A stretch of DNA of 64,000 nucleotides from Rhizopus arrhizus (taxonomy: Eukaryota > Mucoromycota > Mucoromycetes > Mucorales > Rhizopodaceae): assembly GCA_024220505.1 (NCBI GenBank), contig JAKZZE010000003.1, positions 1,178,001-1,242,000 on the forward strand, written 5' to 3'. Each line of letters begins with the position of its first letter. Position 1 is the first letter of the stretch. A model generated the notes under the pieces. The model searched no databases and was not told the DNA's origin. It saw nothing but the letters and a program-made list of their open reading frames with translations. Below are positions 24,081 through 35,395 of the stretch, piece by piece. The position numbers and the translations under genes are program-made.

Positions 24081-24854
24081 TTAAACCTTGAAACCACGAG
24101 AAGCACGCTTACCACGAGCGCGTTCAAACTTGCGGCCCTTGGAACGAACATAGGGCTTCTTGTTCTTGTGAGGACCGAAACCAAAGTGCTTGACGGATTC
24201 ACGAGCGTTCTTGGCACCACGGATGAGAATGGTGTTGGAACCAGTGGGGGCACGGAGAGCCAATTGATCCAAAGTCAAACATTCACCACCAGCCTTCAAG
24301 ATACGAGCCTTGGCAGTCTTGGTGAAGTGAAGGGCAGCAATAGAAAGCTTGGGGAGTTCAAGAAGACGGGAATCGTCAGTGACGGTACCAACGACAACAA
24401 CAGTCTTGTTATCCTTAGCATTACGGACAATGCGGGAAACAGTGACAGGAGGACGGTTGACACGAGACATAAAGAGACGCTTCAAGACGACCTTGTTGAA
24501 TTCGGCATCGGTACGACGAGAAAGGAAACGGTAAAGCTAAAATGCATACATCAGCCTTTGTTTTCTCTCTTTCTTTCTTTCTTTTTTTTTTTTTTTTTTA
24601 CCTTGACTAACAAGGCCAAGTAAACGTTGTTTGACTTGGGAGAAGTACGGTTGGAGTTCTTGACGTGGTGATTCTTAAGATCGATACCCTATAAAAATAG
24701 AAAATGGTAAGCAAACTGATCATCTCTCTTTTCTCTTGCGCTCTTTTCATCGTCTGTTCAATCAAATGTATTTTTTCTTAAAAATGTTCTTCAATCTCAT
24801 CCATCCATTTCCTCTTCTCCCAACACATATGATGATGATGATGATTCTTACCAT
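24081..24854 (-). CDS. RPL18: 60S ribosomal protein eL18
   Basis: Large-subunit protein. The start codon at 24854 is followed directly by an intron, as in the uL18 gene in this window. Exon 2 reads [20 protein letters not shown] then VYLALLVK. A second intron with a T-rich tract precedes [20 protein letters not shown]. The last exon holds [40 protein letters not shown], and the C-terminal [20 protein letters not shown] and [13 protein letters not shown]. Length, about 180 residues, matches the family. C-ending codons dominate, and the long plus-strand open frame across it is an antisense shadow. Confidence 0.96.
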
Positions 24855-27800
24855 TTTATGAAGTAAACCAAGGTCCTAGGGGCTTGTGTCCAAGAAAAGA
24901 GGATCTTTAATATATTGCGGGGGAGATTCTAAAGTTACTTTGCCCATCGGATCCTTAAATGATCTTGTCTTTTACTTTTATGTCCGGTCCGAAACAAGCT
25001 AGATGACAGCAGTGAATCAAAATGCTTTACACATCTTTTTAATTGTCCCTCATCAAAAATTCGTAAGGCACTATCAAGTATATAATGGAATTCTGTATTA
25101 TCCTTTTTTACTTGATTTATTCTATTAAAAATGTTCTTTCTATATGTACACGCGTAGGAGGGTGATGAAGTAGTGTTTGTAGATGAAATTCGTAGTCGTC
25201 TGTCATGTATAACACACCAAGATGCCTTATTGATCACATTAGATAATAATAATAATTAATCATTAGACATCCTATCAATTCATCTTTGGGCCATTTTCCA
25301 ACCACGCAGATATTTTTATAATTCAAAAGCACTTTATGTTTGCTTTTGTTTATTTAAAATTCCTCTTTGATTTTATAAATAAAAAAGCTTCTTTATTAAA
25401 TTATGCAATAATCTGTGATAAACAGATTTAACTTCAACTTTTACTCATTAAAAAGAAAACTCAACTAAAAGGGGTTAAAGGAAATTCAATAAAGCATAGA
25501 GTAAAGCTAGCCAAAATACGTTTGTTGGTTTTGGTATCAAGTTGAATAAAAAAGAAAAGAATGAAGAGTTCATATGATCGCTATCTTGTACTGAATAATT
25601 TACCAAAAAAAAAAAAAGCAGAGAACACAAGGCATGACAATCAACAAACAAAAAATTATTTTCTTCATTTCAATTCACATCCTTGTGAATAACGAGATAA
25701 TGCTGATGTTGATTCTGTTTGTTTATTTGTTGTTATTATTTTCCCCCTTAAATTTAAGGAGCAGAAAAAGTAGAGTAAATGAGGACGGTTTTTATACAGG
25801 TTGCAAGTGGACTATAAGAAATGGGCAGTGATCTCTTTGAGATCGCTCTACAGCTTAGGAATTTTTATATTCTCGACCTAAAGGTATAATAGCTTATCCA
25901 ATAACGACATTCAATTCTGAATTGGAGCCTATCCTAGAGACAAAGTTGAATAAAAAGTTATTTCTATCAACTTCTTCACTTTTGCACAAAACATGAGTAT
26001 TTCCCTTAAAGAGATCATCTGTCTTTTCTATGATTGCGCTAAACTAAAACTGGCTTCTACTGCCTCCTTGGACTTCATATGATCAATCCTGTACAAATAC
26101 AGTGACAAATGGGCCCAACAGCAGTATTTATGATTCTACTAATTACGACTGATAAATAATCCTGATCAGACGTTTGATTATTGGGACTTGATCTCATTTC
26201 TTTCTTTATAACAAACATTCTTGTAGCTCCTTTCTCTGTCTTTGCGATTGCTGTCTAGAAATATTAAAGTAACACACTACTATTTTCATCTTTTCTTTTA
26301 CACCAAGTTGAATAAAATAGCCTTAGATGGTCATCGATCACGATCTTGACTGCTTGGGAGCATCCTGCAAGACCAAAGATGATATGATGGTAGTATTTTT
26401 AAGGAACCTGCCATTCTTTATGATTGGTAGAATGTCTTATGTTATCTGCTGAACCTACTTGTCTGCTAGCCTTATGCATTATAGACACAGCTCATCAATT
26501 AAAAAAAAAAAAGAAGTCTGATAATGCCTATCTATTATTATATGATGAGTAGTAGACATTGATCTTGTTTTAAAATGTGTGATTCTAACAAAAAGATGAA
26601 ATAATATACAACACTTTGTCTTCATGTTGTTGATTACAGCAACAAGCTCTTTTCGTAGGTATACTGATAGACATTGCGTCATTATTTTATATTTCTAGTA
26701 CACCCCATTTGCTTTGATAAAAAAAGAAACTTTTTTATTCACAGCATGTCTTGAACTTTAGGGAACAAAACGAAGGGAGGGTACTTTCAAAAAAGGTATG
26801 TCGCTTACTGTAGATCGATAGCCTACCTACAAATAATAGTAAGAAAAATGGATCGATAGAAATATCAAATTAGTATGAATAACTATGGATGATGATGACT
26901 TCTTTTTTTTTATTGATCATAACATTGTTAATAAGGCAAGACAACTAGACAGAGAAAGAGAGCAAGCAAGTATTCCTTGTGTATTTAAAATAGTAATTTA
27001 ATTAGAACCTTGATAATGTGTAGAATCGAGATGACAGATTGGCTACCAAGAAAGGTTTATTGAAACCTCAATTCATAAAAGATATAATTCAAATAGTCAA
27101 TAGATGTGAATCCTATTCACATACGCAATGAATTTCCCGCTTAAAATGGCCAACGGATTGTAATACCACATGCAGATTATCTGGTTTCTTGCATTTCCTA
27201 AACCCTATTTTTTTTTAGAGTCAAGCATGTTGAATTCTAGAGGAGACGGGGGGGTCTTGAATGATTTATTTTACAATGTACATTGGTGAACTTGAGGTAG
27301 TACTGGTCACTATTTATTCAGTTTTATTTTTAATGCCGACCAAGCTAGACCTATTGAAGTTAAAAACAAATTTAGTATTCAACTAAAAGAAATAAAAACA
27401 AACAGAGGAGGTCAAGAAGGGGAGGAGAAGCTGTGAAGAGTCTAGGTTGTTTGACCTACAGTGTATATTGGCTTGGGAGAGAATAGAGGTGTTTAGGAAA
27501 ATTTTGATTGGTTTCATGATTGAAAAAGTTGTATTTATCACTGCTGATCAAAGGGTAGAAACATGTAGCTTTAGGATCAAATCATGTCCTTTCTTTTTGA
27601 GTCGTTATGAAATAATAGGCTTGATTAGACCTATTCTTGATCGTGTCTCATCTGATTATATGAAATTTTAGTCAGTTTTGTTGAAGGAGAGCTTTGTTGA
27701 CCATTTGAAATGCGTTGAAAGATGTGCAGATAGGCTCTGAAGACGTTGGTATGTCATGAATAAAAGAATTTCATGTGATATTCTGTATTGAGCTGTAAGA

Positions 27801-27928
27801 AGACAGAGAACGAATGAAAGGTTTTGAAGGTTAAAAGTATCGGCAGAATGGATAGAAGAGAGGAAAAATAAGGGGGGGGGAATATTTATTTACAATTAAA
27901 AATACAAAAATAATCAAGGTATCTATTG
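24855..27928. other. Gene-poor region, about 3 kb
   Basis: AT-rich with scattered short open frames lacking proper starts, for example 24935-25237 on the minus strand (GTG-initiated, stop just upstream). Between about 25780 and 26420 the minus strand holds a decayed coding relic (separate entry). 26700-27900 shows G runs near 27247 and 27871 and nothing recognisable as a gene. Confidence 0.55.
25780..26420 (-). pseudogene. Decayed coding relic, family unknown
   Basis: The best segment (about 26285-26383) reads IIFGLAGCSQAVKIVIDDH then LRLFYSTWCKRK. Further along the same strand are DDLFKGNTHVLCKSEEVDRN and IGSNSELNVVIG, and then HCPFLIVHLQPV. Stops and frame changes interrupt it, and no start is visible. 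The composition looks protein-like rather than random, but I do not recognise the family. A dead transposon ORF or decayed lineage-specific gene are both possible. Confidence 0.3.
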
Positions 27929-28822
27929 TTATACAATCAATGCATTCATGTTATTGTCTTTAATGAACCATTCTAATGTTTGATCTACGCATTGATCTAT
28001 CCAAGATCTTGATTTATGCTCTGATATACCAAAGTATCCCATCAGTTGACAGACTAAATCTATTTCTGATCTTTTCTTTATCAGATAATTCAATTCGGTC
28101 CTATAGGTTGATAAACCCCATAGAGTTTGAACAAAGATCAAGAGTCCATAAGCCAAATGATGGGTCAACCACGTCACTCCATTCTCCAATGCCTCTGAGA
28201 ATTTTCTTTGGGCTTCTGTGACGAGTTGATGAACGACCGGGATTTCCTTTGGATCGTTTTCTTTTGATGAGGGTCGAATGAGGTAAATCAATTTATTTTC
28301 GACAGGCATCACTGTCCAATCGAATGAGTCACCGGATTCTAAACGAGCACTCAGCTGAACGATAGACGAATAACGCGTGGCTCGACTCGTACTCGCACAG
28401 AATTTCTTTAGGTCATCTGAATGAATATATCGCATCACAGGTTGACCTACCCATGACTTACAGATCCCGATACCTCCTGGAGAGATAGCTTCGATTGTGC
28501 CATAGATGGAAAGTCGAAGGACAGTGAGATCGGATGGAGTAAAGATATGATTGAGATCTGTGACATCTAAACATACTCCAGTCCTTTTACCCTCTATCTT
28601 TGGATGAAGTAAGCAGATATTGATTGTCTTTTGCTCTGTATTTACGATTGTATCATGAATTGAGTGATGTTGATAAGTCCAAAGGGTATCAAAGGGTTGA
28701 TTAATAGGATCATATTCTAATAATTCAATCATTTCTTTTGTGGCTTCAATCACCCTATTATTCTCATTCATCGTAATCCATGCCATCGATCTCAAAGGAC
28801 AATTTGCCGTTGTATGCATCAT
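27929..28822 (-). CDS. PAS-fold protein without an attached output domain
   Basis: Single-exon, 297 residues. The N-terminal half (SMAWITMNENNRVIEATKEM with IELLEYDP) and the middle (RLSIYGTIEAISPGGIGICK, then GQPVMRYIHSDDLKKFC) look like two PAS repeats, the second with the typical 'YIHxDDL' helix. The C-terminal part is helical (EAQRKFSEALENGVTWLTHH). No GATA finger, kinase or bHLH is present, and no LOV-type NCRFLQ motif. It resembles the PAS core of light and clock regulators in these fungi, so a heterodimer partner role is possible but only inferred. Start choice: two tandem ATGs at 28822/28819. Confidence 0.55.
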   Translation of the reverse strand: MMHTTANCPLRSMAWITMNENNRVIEATKEMIELLEYDPINQPFDTLWTYQHHSIHDTIVNTEQKTINICLLHPKIEGKRTGVCLDVTDLNHIFTPSDLTVLRLSIYGTIEAISPGGIGICKSWVGQPVMRYIHSDDLKKFCASTSRATRYSSIVQLSARLESGDSFDWTVMPVENKLIYLIRPSSKENDPKEIPVVHQLVTEAQRKFSEALENGVTWLTHHLAYGLLIFVQTLWGLSTYRTELNYLIKKRSEIDLVCQLMGYFGISEHKSRSWIDQCVDQTLEWFIKDNNMNALIV

Positions 28823-29035
28823 GATGATAATAGACTTGATAATAAAATAAAAAAAAAATTTTTAAAAAAAAAAAAAAAGAAAAAAAAAAATAGAGTGAAT
28901 GGATTGAGTCTTTATGCAGCCCCGTGATTTTATATTTATATTTCCGCTGCAAGTAAGATGACCCAATCAATAGGATGAAACAAGGGTTAGTATGAAGAGC
29001 AAGTATTTTATAAATAAAGCAAATGATATAATATA

Positions 29036-30461
29036 TCAATAAGGATAAATATAATAAATGGGTGGTACAACTGTGTCCATATAATATCCAAAAGGAGAAT
29101 AACAATACTCGAATGGTAATGTTTGTACGACGTCTAGATAAACATGAGAGATAGTAAACTAAAGATTGATTTACCTTTGTTTGATAAAGAACTCTCTGTG
29201 GGATTTGTAAACTAAGGATGATTAGAAAAAGAGAGAGAGATGATGTGAAGTCATCTTACTGTATAATAACAAGGATGAAAAGTATTAGTTTGATTGATGA
29301 CATGATGTTGTGATTCTTTTTGTCGCATTGCTTGACGAATTGAATATTTACGAAAACAGACATAAAGATCATTCCCTTTCCAGTTGATTCCATTCTTTGT
29401 ATGTGTGTGTGTGTGTGAAATAGATTAGATTTATTATTAATTCCTTTTCTTCCTTTTTACTTGATGTTGAATAGCAGTATTTGCTTCAGATTCAGATTGA
29501 TATTTTATAAAAGCAAACACCTTCTTTTCATTTTCACGATATTTACGTATAACACGAATATAAATAATAATTCCATATTGTCCAAATAATTCATTCAATT
29601 CTTCTTCACTTGTTGATTCAGATAAATTTCCTACAAATAAACAACACTTGTCTATAAAACGTTGTTCATTTATCATATTTGACATATTATTCATATCCAC
29701 ATTAGATGTCCAGTGTACCAACCAAGGATGATAAAACTCGGGTCCCTTCAGAGCCTATGATTCACCCTTTAATAATCGATCAAGTTCCTTTTCACTTACA
29801 ATAAAAGCATGAATAGCATCATCACGATAACGATATCTAACAAATGCCATATGAAATTTGGATGGATCTTGCTGTGGTACAAAGATATTTTCAATCTCAC
29901 CAAAGACAGATAACCTCAAACTCAAGTACTGCTGTCTGTTAGATCTGTTGTCATTCCCAATCTACTTACCGATTCATCAAAAGCTGAATGACTCGAAATC
30001 AAACATAAAGTTCTATTGACCCTTGCCGGTTCACATCGAATACTTCGACCGTTCAATATCATCCCTTGAGACTCTTCTAATGCTCTCTTTGAATCCTCCA
30101 CATTCTACATACCAGTTAAGAACAGTGTATGATCCTCATCTACTTGCCTCAAATTGAACAAAGCCATAAGGCCTTCCCATCCAATCCCGAAGGACTTTTA
30201 CATTCAACAGTCTTCCCCACTGCTTGAATTCTTCAAATACGGACTTGTTCAATTCACTGTCTTGAACATTCTTATTTAAGCTATCAGCAGAATCAACAAA
30301 TGCCTCAAATATCTTGTTCCCCTTTACCTCGCTACAAAGATACATGCAGCAGGATTCCCTTTTTTAACTGGTAAAATGTCAGCATAAAGCACATTGTTTT
30401 GAACTCTTCTACCTTGATTAGTGGGTGATGTACCATGTTGAGCAGGATTGTTCTTTGGCAT
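29036..30461 (-). CDS. Three-RRM RNA-binding protein
   Basis: Contains three RNA recognition motifs. RRM1 is ACIFVASLNKNVQDSELNK with GRPYGFVQFE. RRM2 is RTLCLISSHSAFDES with RLSVFGEIENIFVPQQ and FHMAFVRYRYRDDAIHAF. RRM3 is CCLFVGNLSESTSEEELNEL, ending VFAFIKYQSESEANTAIQH. A conserved linker GPEFYHPWLVHWTSNVDMNN joins RRM2 and RRM3. A Tyr/Pro-rich tail ends PPIYYIYPY at 29036. About eight introns. The apparent in-frame TAG near 29757 lies in a 45-nt GTAAGT...CATAG intron, so the gene is intact. Probably a cytoplasmic or nuclear mRNA-binding regulator; the target is unknown. Confidence 0.78.
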
Positions 30462-30734
30462 TTAGAATGATGTAAAGAAAAAGGTATACAACAAACAATA
30501 GAAAGAAAGGCAAAACTATTTATGAATCATACTTTTTTTTTTAAAAAAAAAATATTGATTAATTATTTTCTTTTACGTCCAAGACGCTAGACTGTTCTCG
30601 CTCTCTTTTGAACCAAACAGTGCATACGTCCATGCTCTTTAGGATACGATTCACTTTTTAACTTATTCAATCCATACGCGTGTTATTAATAGATGGTAAA
30701 CACCAGCTAGGAATACAGCATACAAGTTATTTTA

Positions 30735-31492
30735 TTAAGATAACAAAGGTGTACTTTCACCCACCCCACTTGATTTTTTGAATACACCATTGAATATAAA
30801 GATACCCAACAAGAGAACACCAAAGCCAGCCAATTCAATCCAAGAAAATACATCCCAGCCATAATAGACAGCAATCATCCAAGTCAATACGGTTCTATAC
30901 AAATGGTTATCAAACAACTCTTTTCTTTTTATCTGTCCCTACCTCAAGGAATCAATCATACTGCGACCAGGAATACCTACAGTCGTGCTCACCGCCAAGC
31001 TAAAAAAGTTAAAGACGGCGACCATGAAGGACAAGAGAAGAGCACTCTGCCACAAGACAGAGGTACCAAACAATTCCTTCAAACCTTCTGTGATATCCAG
31101 TACATCATGACCAAAGAAACATCCTACCACAAGAGCACCACCCAACAAGACAATGCCAAAAACACCTTCGATACCCATCGCTCTCACCGGGTCAAGTTGG
31201 TATCGGTCCATCAAATATTCTTCCAAGATAAATTGGCTGGCCACGAATAATTGCGCGACAATCAAAAAGATGGGACCCAGATAGGATGGATGATCGTTCA
31301 AGACGGACCAAATGATGACGGTGGTACCTAACAAGATGGAAACGATCGCAAACCATTCTTTACGTAAAAATTTGCGTGCGAGAAAGAGACAGCTAAAGAT
31401 GGCAGAGAAGCCGACGATACTACTCTTGACCATTTGATAAACAGAGGGCGTGGTATAAATTAAACCCAAGTTGAGCAACTGGTAAGCCTATT

Positions 31493-31527
<35 letters not shown>

Positions 31528-31934
31528 TTTATGTTTTAGTTACAGTAGTAGCAATCAGGTCACATGCACTCGGTAAAATAAACCAAGCGGCGGAACTATA
31601 AGTGGAAGAGGTTTGAGGAGGAACCCAATCGTTTGAGTAGCTGTGATGTGGTTGAACAGCGTCAAGCATAGATCGATCCAATAGATTAGGTGTTTTGGTA
31701 ACCAAATGAATAAACAAGATACAAATCAGTTCACCCAGGAAAATCATGGTGGTTTGGAGTAAAGGTTGATGAAAGTAATCACCTTCGTTTACTTTTTGTT
31801 TATCTTGAAACGTCAAGATCAAGGGTATACTAACACCTTTATGCTGTGTTATTACTCTTTTTCTTTCTTACTTTTAAAAGTCTACCTGATAATAATAATC
31901 CAAGAGTTAAGAATACGGTATACAGTTGAGACAT
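30735..31934 (-). CDS. SLC35F6-like nucleotide-sugar/drug-metabolite transporter
   Basis: Multi-spanning membrane protein of the DMT/SLC35 superfamily. Exon 1 begins MSQLYTVFLTLGLLLSGRLL. Later exons give TTMIFLGELICILFIHLVTK, AWFILPSACDLIATTVT and LLNLGLIYTTPSVYQMVKSS. The most diagnostic block is LFVASQFILEEYLMDRYQLD with PVRAMGIEGVFGIVLLGG, matching the SLC35F6 pattern. It ends in helix GFGVLLLGIFIFNGVFKK. About ten helices. One intron contains a T32 run on the plus strand (31495-31526). Substrate and compartment (Golgi, lysosome/vacuole or mitochondrion) cannot be told from sequence. Confidence 0.83.
31495..31526. repeat. Poly(T) tract, 32 nt, intronic
   Basis: Homopolymer inside an intron of the SLC35F6-like gene (A run on the coding strand). 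Similar long runs lie in introns of NF-YA and Mex67 here. Confidence 0.85.
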
Positions 31935-31949
31935 ATTTAAAGAAGGAAA

Positions 31950-31981
<32 letters not shown>

Positions 31982-32154
31982 ATCGTACGCCCTCTCTCTC
32001 GTTATTTATAAGCCAAAAGTAACACAATACATGCATCCAAAAAAACTTTTTTTTTTTTGAAACGATTTCCTTTTGCGTGCCTAATTCCTTTCAAATATTT
32101 TTTTTGTGCCATAGAATAGTTTGTGTATGTGTATGTCTTTTATTTTATTATACT

Positions 32155-32783
32155 TTAAATGTTGGAAGGATAAAGCATCTACAGAATGAAAAGTTAAGAA
32201 AAAAGAGAATTTCTTTATATTGTTTTCACTTACAACACGGACAGAAGCACCAAAGACCTTGGGAGGCAAGTTTTTGCGGAAACGAGCCTTGACAACACCG
32301 TTGGTACCGTGAGTACGAGCGATACGACCCCAGATAACACGGACCTTGGAACCGTTGATTTCACGTTGAGCACGGTAGACGTAGGCAACACGCTTACCAA
32401 GATAGAATTGAGCGTCCTTGGTAGTTTGAACACCTTCAACTTGGATCAAAGAAACATTGGGGTTTTGGTTACGCTTGGCACGTTCATAACCTAAAACACG
32501 GCCCTTGGAGTAAAGACTGTAAGAAGGTTAGATACGAACGGTGAGTGTGATTGAGGGTAGGAAAGTCAACCGAGCATCTTTATAAAGGAAAGAAAAGATG
32601 CAAAAATAATAGTAGCCAATGGTTACTGAATATTTTCAAATCGTAATGTTGGAACTTTAAGCTGGTGTATGCCCTTCTTTTATCATCCACATACAATTAT
32701 CCATCCATTGTCTTCCTTTATTTTTCACTGCTTCGATAGATTCCTTCCCTCTTTCTTTATTATAAACATTACCGGTCTGACAT
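32155..32783 (-). CDS. RPL33: 60S ribosomal protein eL33 (RPL35A)
   Basis: Large-subunit protein of about 110 residues. The start at 32783 gives MSD and half an Arg codon, then a 256-nt intron (32517-32772). Exon 2 continues [60 protein letters not shown] and [20 protein letters not shown] second intron precedes the last codons, MLYPSNI. All family landmarks are present. Codon use is C-ending, as in the other ribosomal genes. The N-terminal exon was placed because it restores the family start. Confidence 0.94.
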
Positions 32784-33295
32784 ATTGATGAAAAGAGAGG
32801 AAGTTTCTTTAGGTGCCAAGGTTGGAAGGTATCAAAACCTTTCAGTTACTTTCCTTCTCCCCCCACCACACACACTCCTCTCCATCCTTGTCCGGTCAAT
32901 CGGACTTGTCCGGTCAGCTCTCTTTTAGATCAAAACAGCGGACTTTTTAGTATTGCATGAAAAGCAAAAAAAAAGTTCAATACCGATAAAGTAAAATTAA
33001 AAGGTGACAAGAAAAAAGTAGCTCCAATGATCAACGTCATCCTTCACTTTACTGTTCATATAACAGTATTCTTTGATTAAAACTAAAAAAAAAGAGAAGC
33101 TCAATGAAAAAGAAGACATTTTTTGAATCATGTATACGTCATATTAAAATGGAAGGGGGGAAACCCTGGTAAAAAAAAGTATTTATTGTAACAACAAGGA
33201 AATCTTTAGCCAATAACTTTGTTTTTTTTTCTTTTTTATTTTACTTTTTGTGTATTTGAACTTTATTGGTTTGTGCGCCACTTTTTTTTTATTGA
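32784..33295. other. Intergenic, divergent promoter region eL33 / NF-YA
   Basis: About 510 bp, with pyrimidine-rich and CCGGTC-containing sequence near 32890-32920 and A/G tracts. No gene seen; presumably holds both promoters. Confidence 0.65.
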
Positions 33296-33961
33296 ATGAC
33301 AGATTCAACACCACAGCCACACTCAATGCTTCATCCTCATGAAGCTTATGCCTATCAAGCAGCACAAAATATTGATTTACATCAACCTGATACAAGACAT
33401 TCAGATCTCTATCATCCACCACATTCACCTCCCACTCCTTATACAATGGTACCCATCCATCTTCTCTCTGCTTCATAACTCACCTTTTTATTCTTGTTAG
33501 CCCACGACCACTACATCCTATCATCGACCCATCATGAATCATTCACAACATCATCAACCGATAGAACCAACAGGTGAAGAACCACTCTATGTCAATGCAA
33601 AGCAATACCATCGTATCCTAAAGCGTAGAGCGGCTCGTACTCGGTTGGAAGAACAAAGTAAGTTGAAACAGGCAAGAAAGCCTTACCTTCATGAAAGTCG
33701 ACATAAGCATGCTATGCGTAGACCCAGAGGTCCAGGTGGCCGATTCTTAAGTAAATCAAAACAACAAACCTATTAACAAAAAAAAAAAAAAAAAAAAAAA
33801 AAGGAAAGGAAAAAAGCTAATTTAGAGTTATTATAGCTGCTAAAGAGGTGGAAGAATTAGAAAGGACAGGTAAATTACCAGGACAGACATCGGATCAACC
33901 AGCTATGAATGAACCATGGTCTTCAAATAACTTTCAACAGCAACAACAAGAGCAACAGTAA
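33296..33961 (+). CDS. HAP2: CCAAT-binding factor subunit NF-YA / HAP2
   Basis: DNA-contacting subunit of the trimeric CCAAT-binding complex (with NF-YB and NF-YC). Exon 1 is His/Pro-rich ([20 protein letters not shown]). The core follows: [20 protein letters not shown], which binds NF-YB/C, then [20 protein letters not shown] with GRFL, which binds CCAAT. An intron (33751-33836) containing an A25 run interrupts the domain end. The last exon gives [16 protein letters not shown] and a Gln-rich tail, with the stop at 33961. Both functional sub-regions are intact. Reading through the intron gives a false stop at 33776. Confidence 0.94.
33778..33802. repeat. Poly(A) tract, 25 nt, intronic
   Basis: Homopolymer within the second NF-YA intron, on the coding strand. 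Confidence 0.85.
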
Positions 33962-34256
33962 TTCATTCATGTTTTTAATATTTAATTCATAATAATAATG
34001 ATAAAAAAAAGTTGTAGTCTCTCTGCTTTCTTTCAAACCATAAAACAATATTAAACACCTTTAGCTTGGCTTGTCATCTGAGGTACCCATTTGAGTTGTA
34101 AAGAAAAGCTTTTATTGTTCATTATTTGATGATTGTGGTTGCGTACTGAGATCTAAGCCAAAATATAAAGTAGTCAACATGTTTACAAATCAATTGAACT
34201 TATGCATCATTGTAACACAAAATCAAAAGCGCATCTTATTTATTTTATACATTTTT

Positions 34257-35338
34257 TAAACAGTAATCAACGATGTAGGTTTACATGAAAATTGACGCAC
34301 AATCAGTGAATCAGACAAAATAACATAACTCCACCCTGCTGCTTGTGCTCTATTAATACAAGTTAACATCAAGAACATAGTGAACACCCTCTACAGCTCA
34401 ACACTAGCTGCTCAAGAAATCGAGAGTGGGAATGACTGTGTATAAACATTTACCTTGATCCAGGTGTCGATGGTGCCACTAAAAATGAACGATCAAAAGA
34501 AAGTGGAGCCCCAAAGGGTGCTTCATTAAATTCACCGTGAACAGTCAAAAATAAAATAACAGGATAATTGGGATGAGTTCCTTGTGTTTGCCATGCGTCA
34601 GTAACAAAATTTTCTGGTCGAGATAAATCATGAATTGTTATAGGTAAAGAACAAAGTTTCTTTATAATATTTTCATTTCCGACTATCATCCTTTGACTCG
34701 GTTTGGCTGCAAAATAAAAATAAATATGTATTCTTTACTCTTCATTTTATTTTCTTACCTTTACTACTTCCCCATGAATTTTCTTGATTGAAATTTCCTT
34801 TACTAAATACAACAGAAAACGTAGATTGTGTATCATACAAATCTATCAATGATTTACGGTCTGTATCAAAGAGTGGGAAGAATTTAGACAACATGTCTTG
34901 CGCTGCAATACGTGAGTTATCTTGATCAAAAAAGCTGGATTGTACAGGAACAGGTAAATTAGCTTGAACTGGCCGTAAGTTCTCTTGAACCGGTTGGAAA
35001 TCTAAAAACTGAACTGAAGGGAAACGTTTGGCTACTTCACTACATTGATAACGGTAACAAGTAAGAAATCAAATTACAAAAGTATTATAATATACCTTCT
35101 ATAATCACTCTGTCTCTGAATAGGATTACCAGACAATACTAATTCTTGAAGTTGATTTAGTCTGTTAGCTAGCCTATCCAAGCTACGATATTCTGCAATG
35201 TCGTTATCTTGAAGAGATAAATTTCTCAAATTTGGAAACAGATCTGGTACCTTTGACACCGGTACCACTGACCAAAGCTTATTTCTAGCAAAAGAAAGTG
35301 TAATAAGCTACACATAAATCAATATACATACCCTTTTT

Positions 35339-35395
<57 letters not shown>

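Noticed and set aside
24935..25237. 100-codon minus-strand open frame beside eL18
   Set aside because: It begins with GTG, has a stop immediately upstream and no ATG or splice site to rescue it; no domain recognised. May be a remnant but not supportable as a gene.
27447..27671. 74-codon plus-strand open frame near the PAS gene
   Set aside because: No usable conserved features and no splice partners; likely chance.
29740..29790. Apparent in-frame TAG stop in the RRM protein gene between RRM2 and the conserved GPEFYHPWLVHW linker
   Set aside because: A 45-nt intron with a perfect GTAAGT donor and CATAG acceptor removes the TAG and keeps the frame, so no readthrough or pseudogene is needed.
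32517..32772. Possible snoRNA in the long first intron of eL33, and in the eL18 and uL18 introns
   Set aside because: No convincing C (RTGATGA) and D (CTGA) box pair or ACA-terminated double hairpin was found in any of them.
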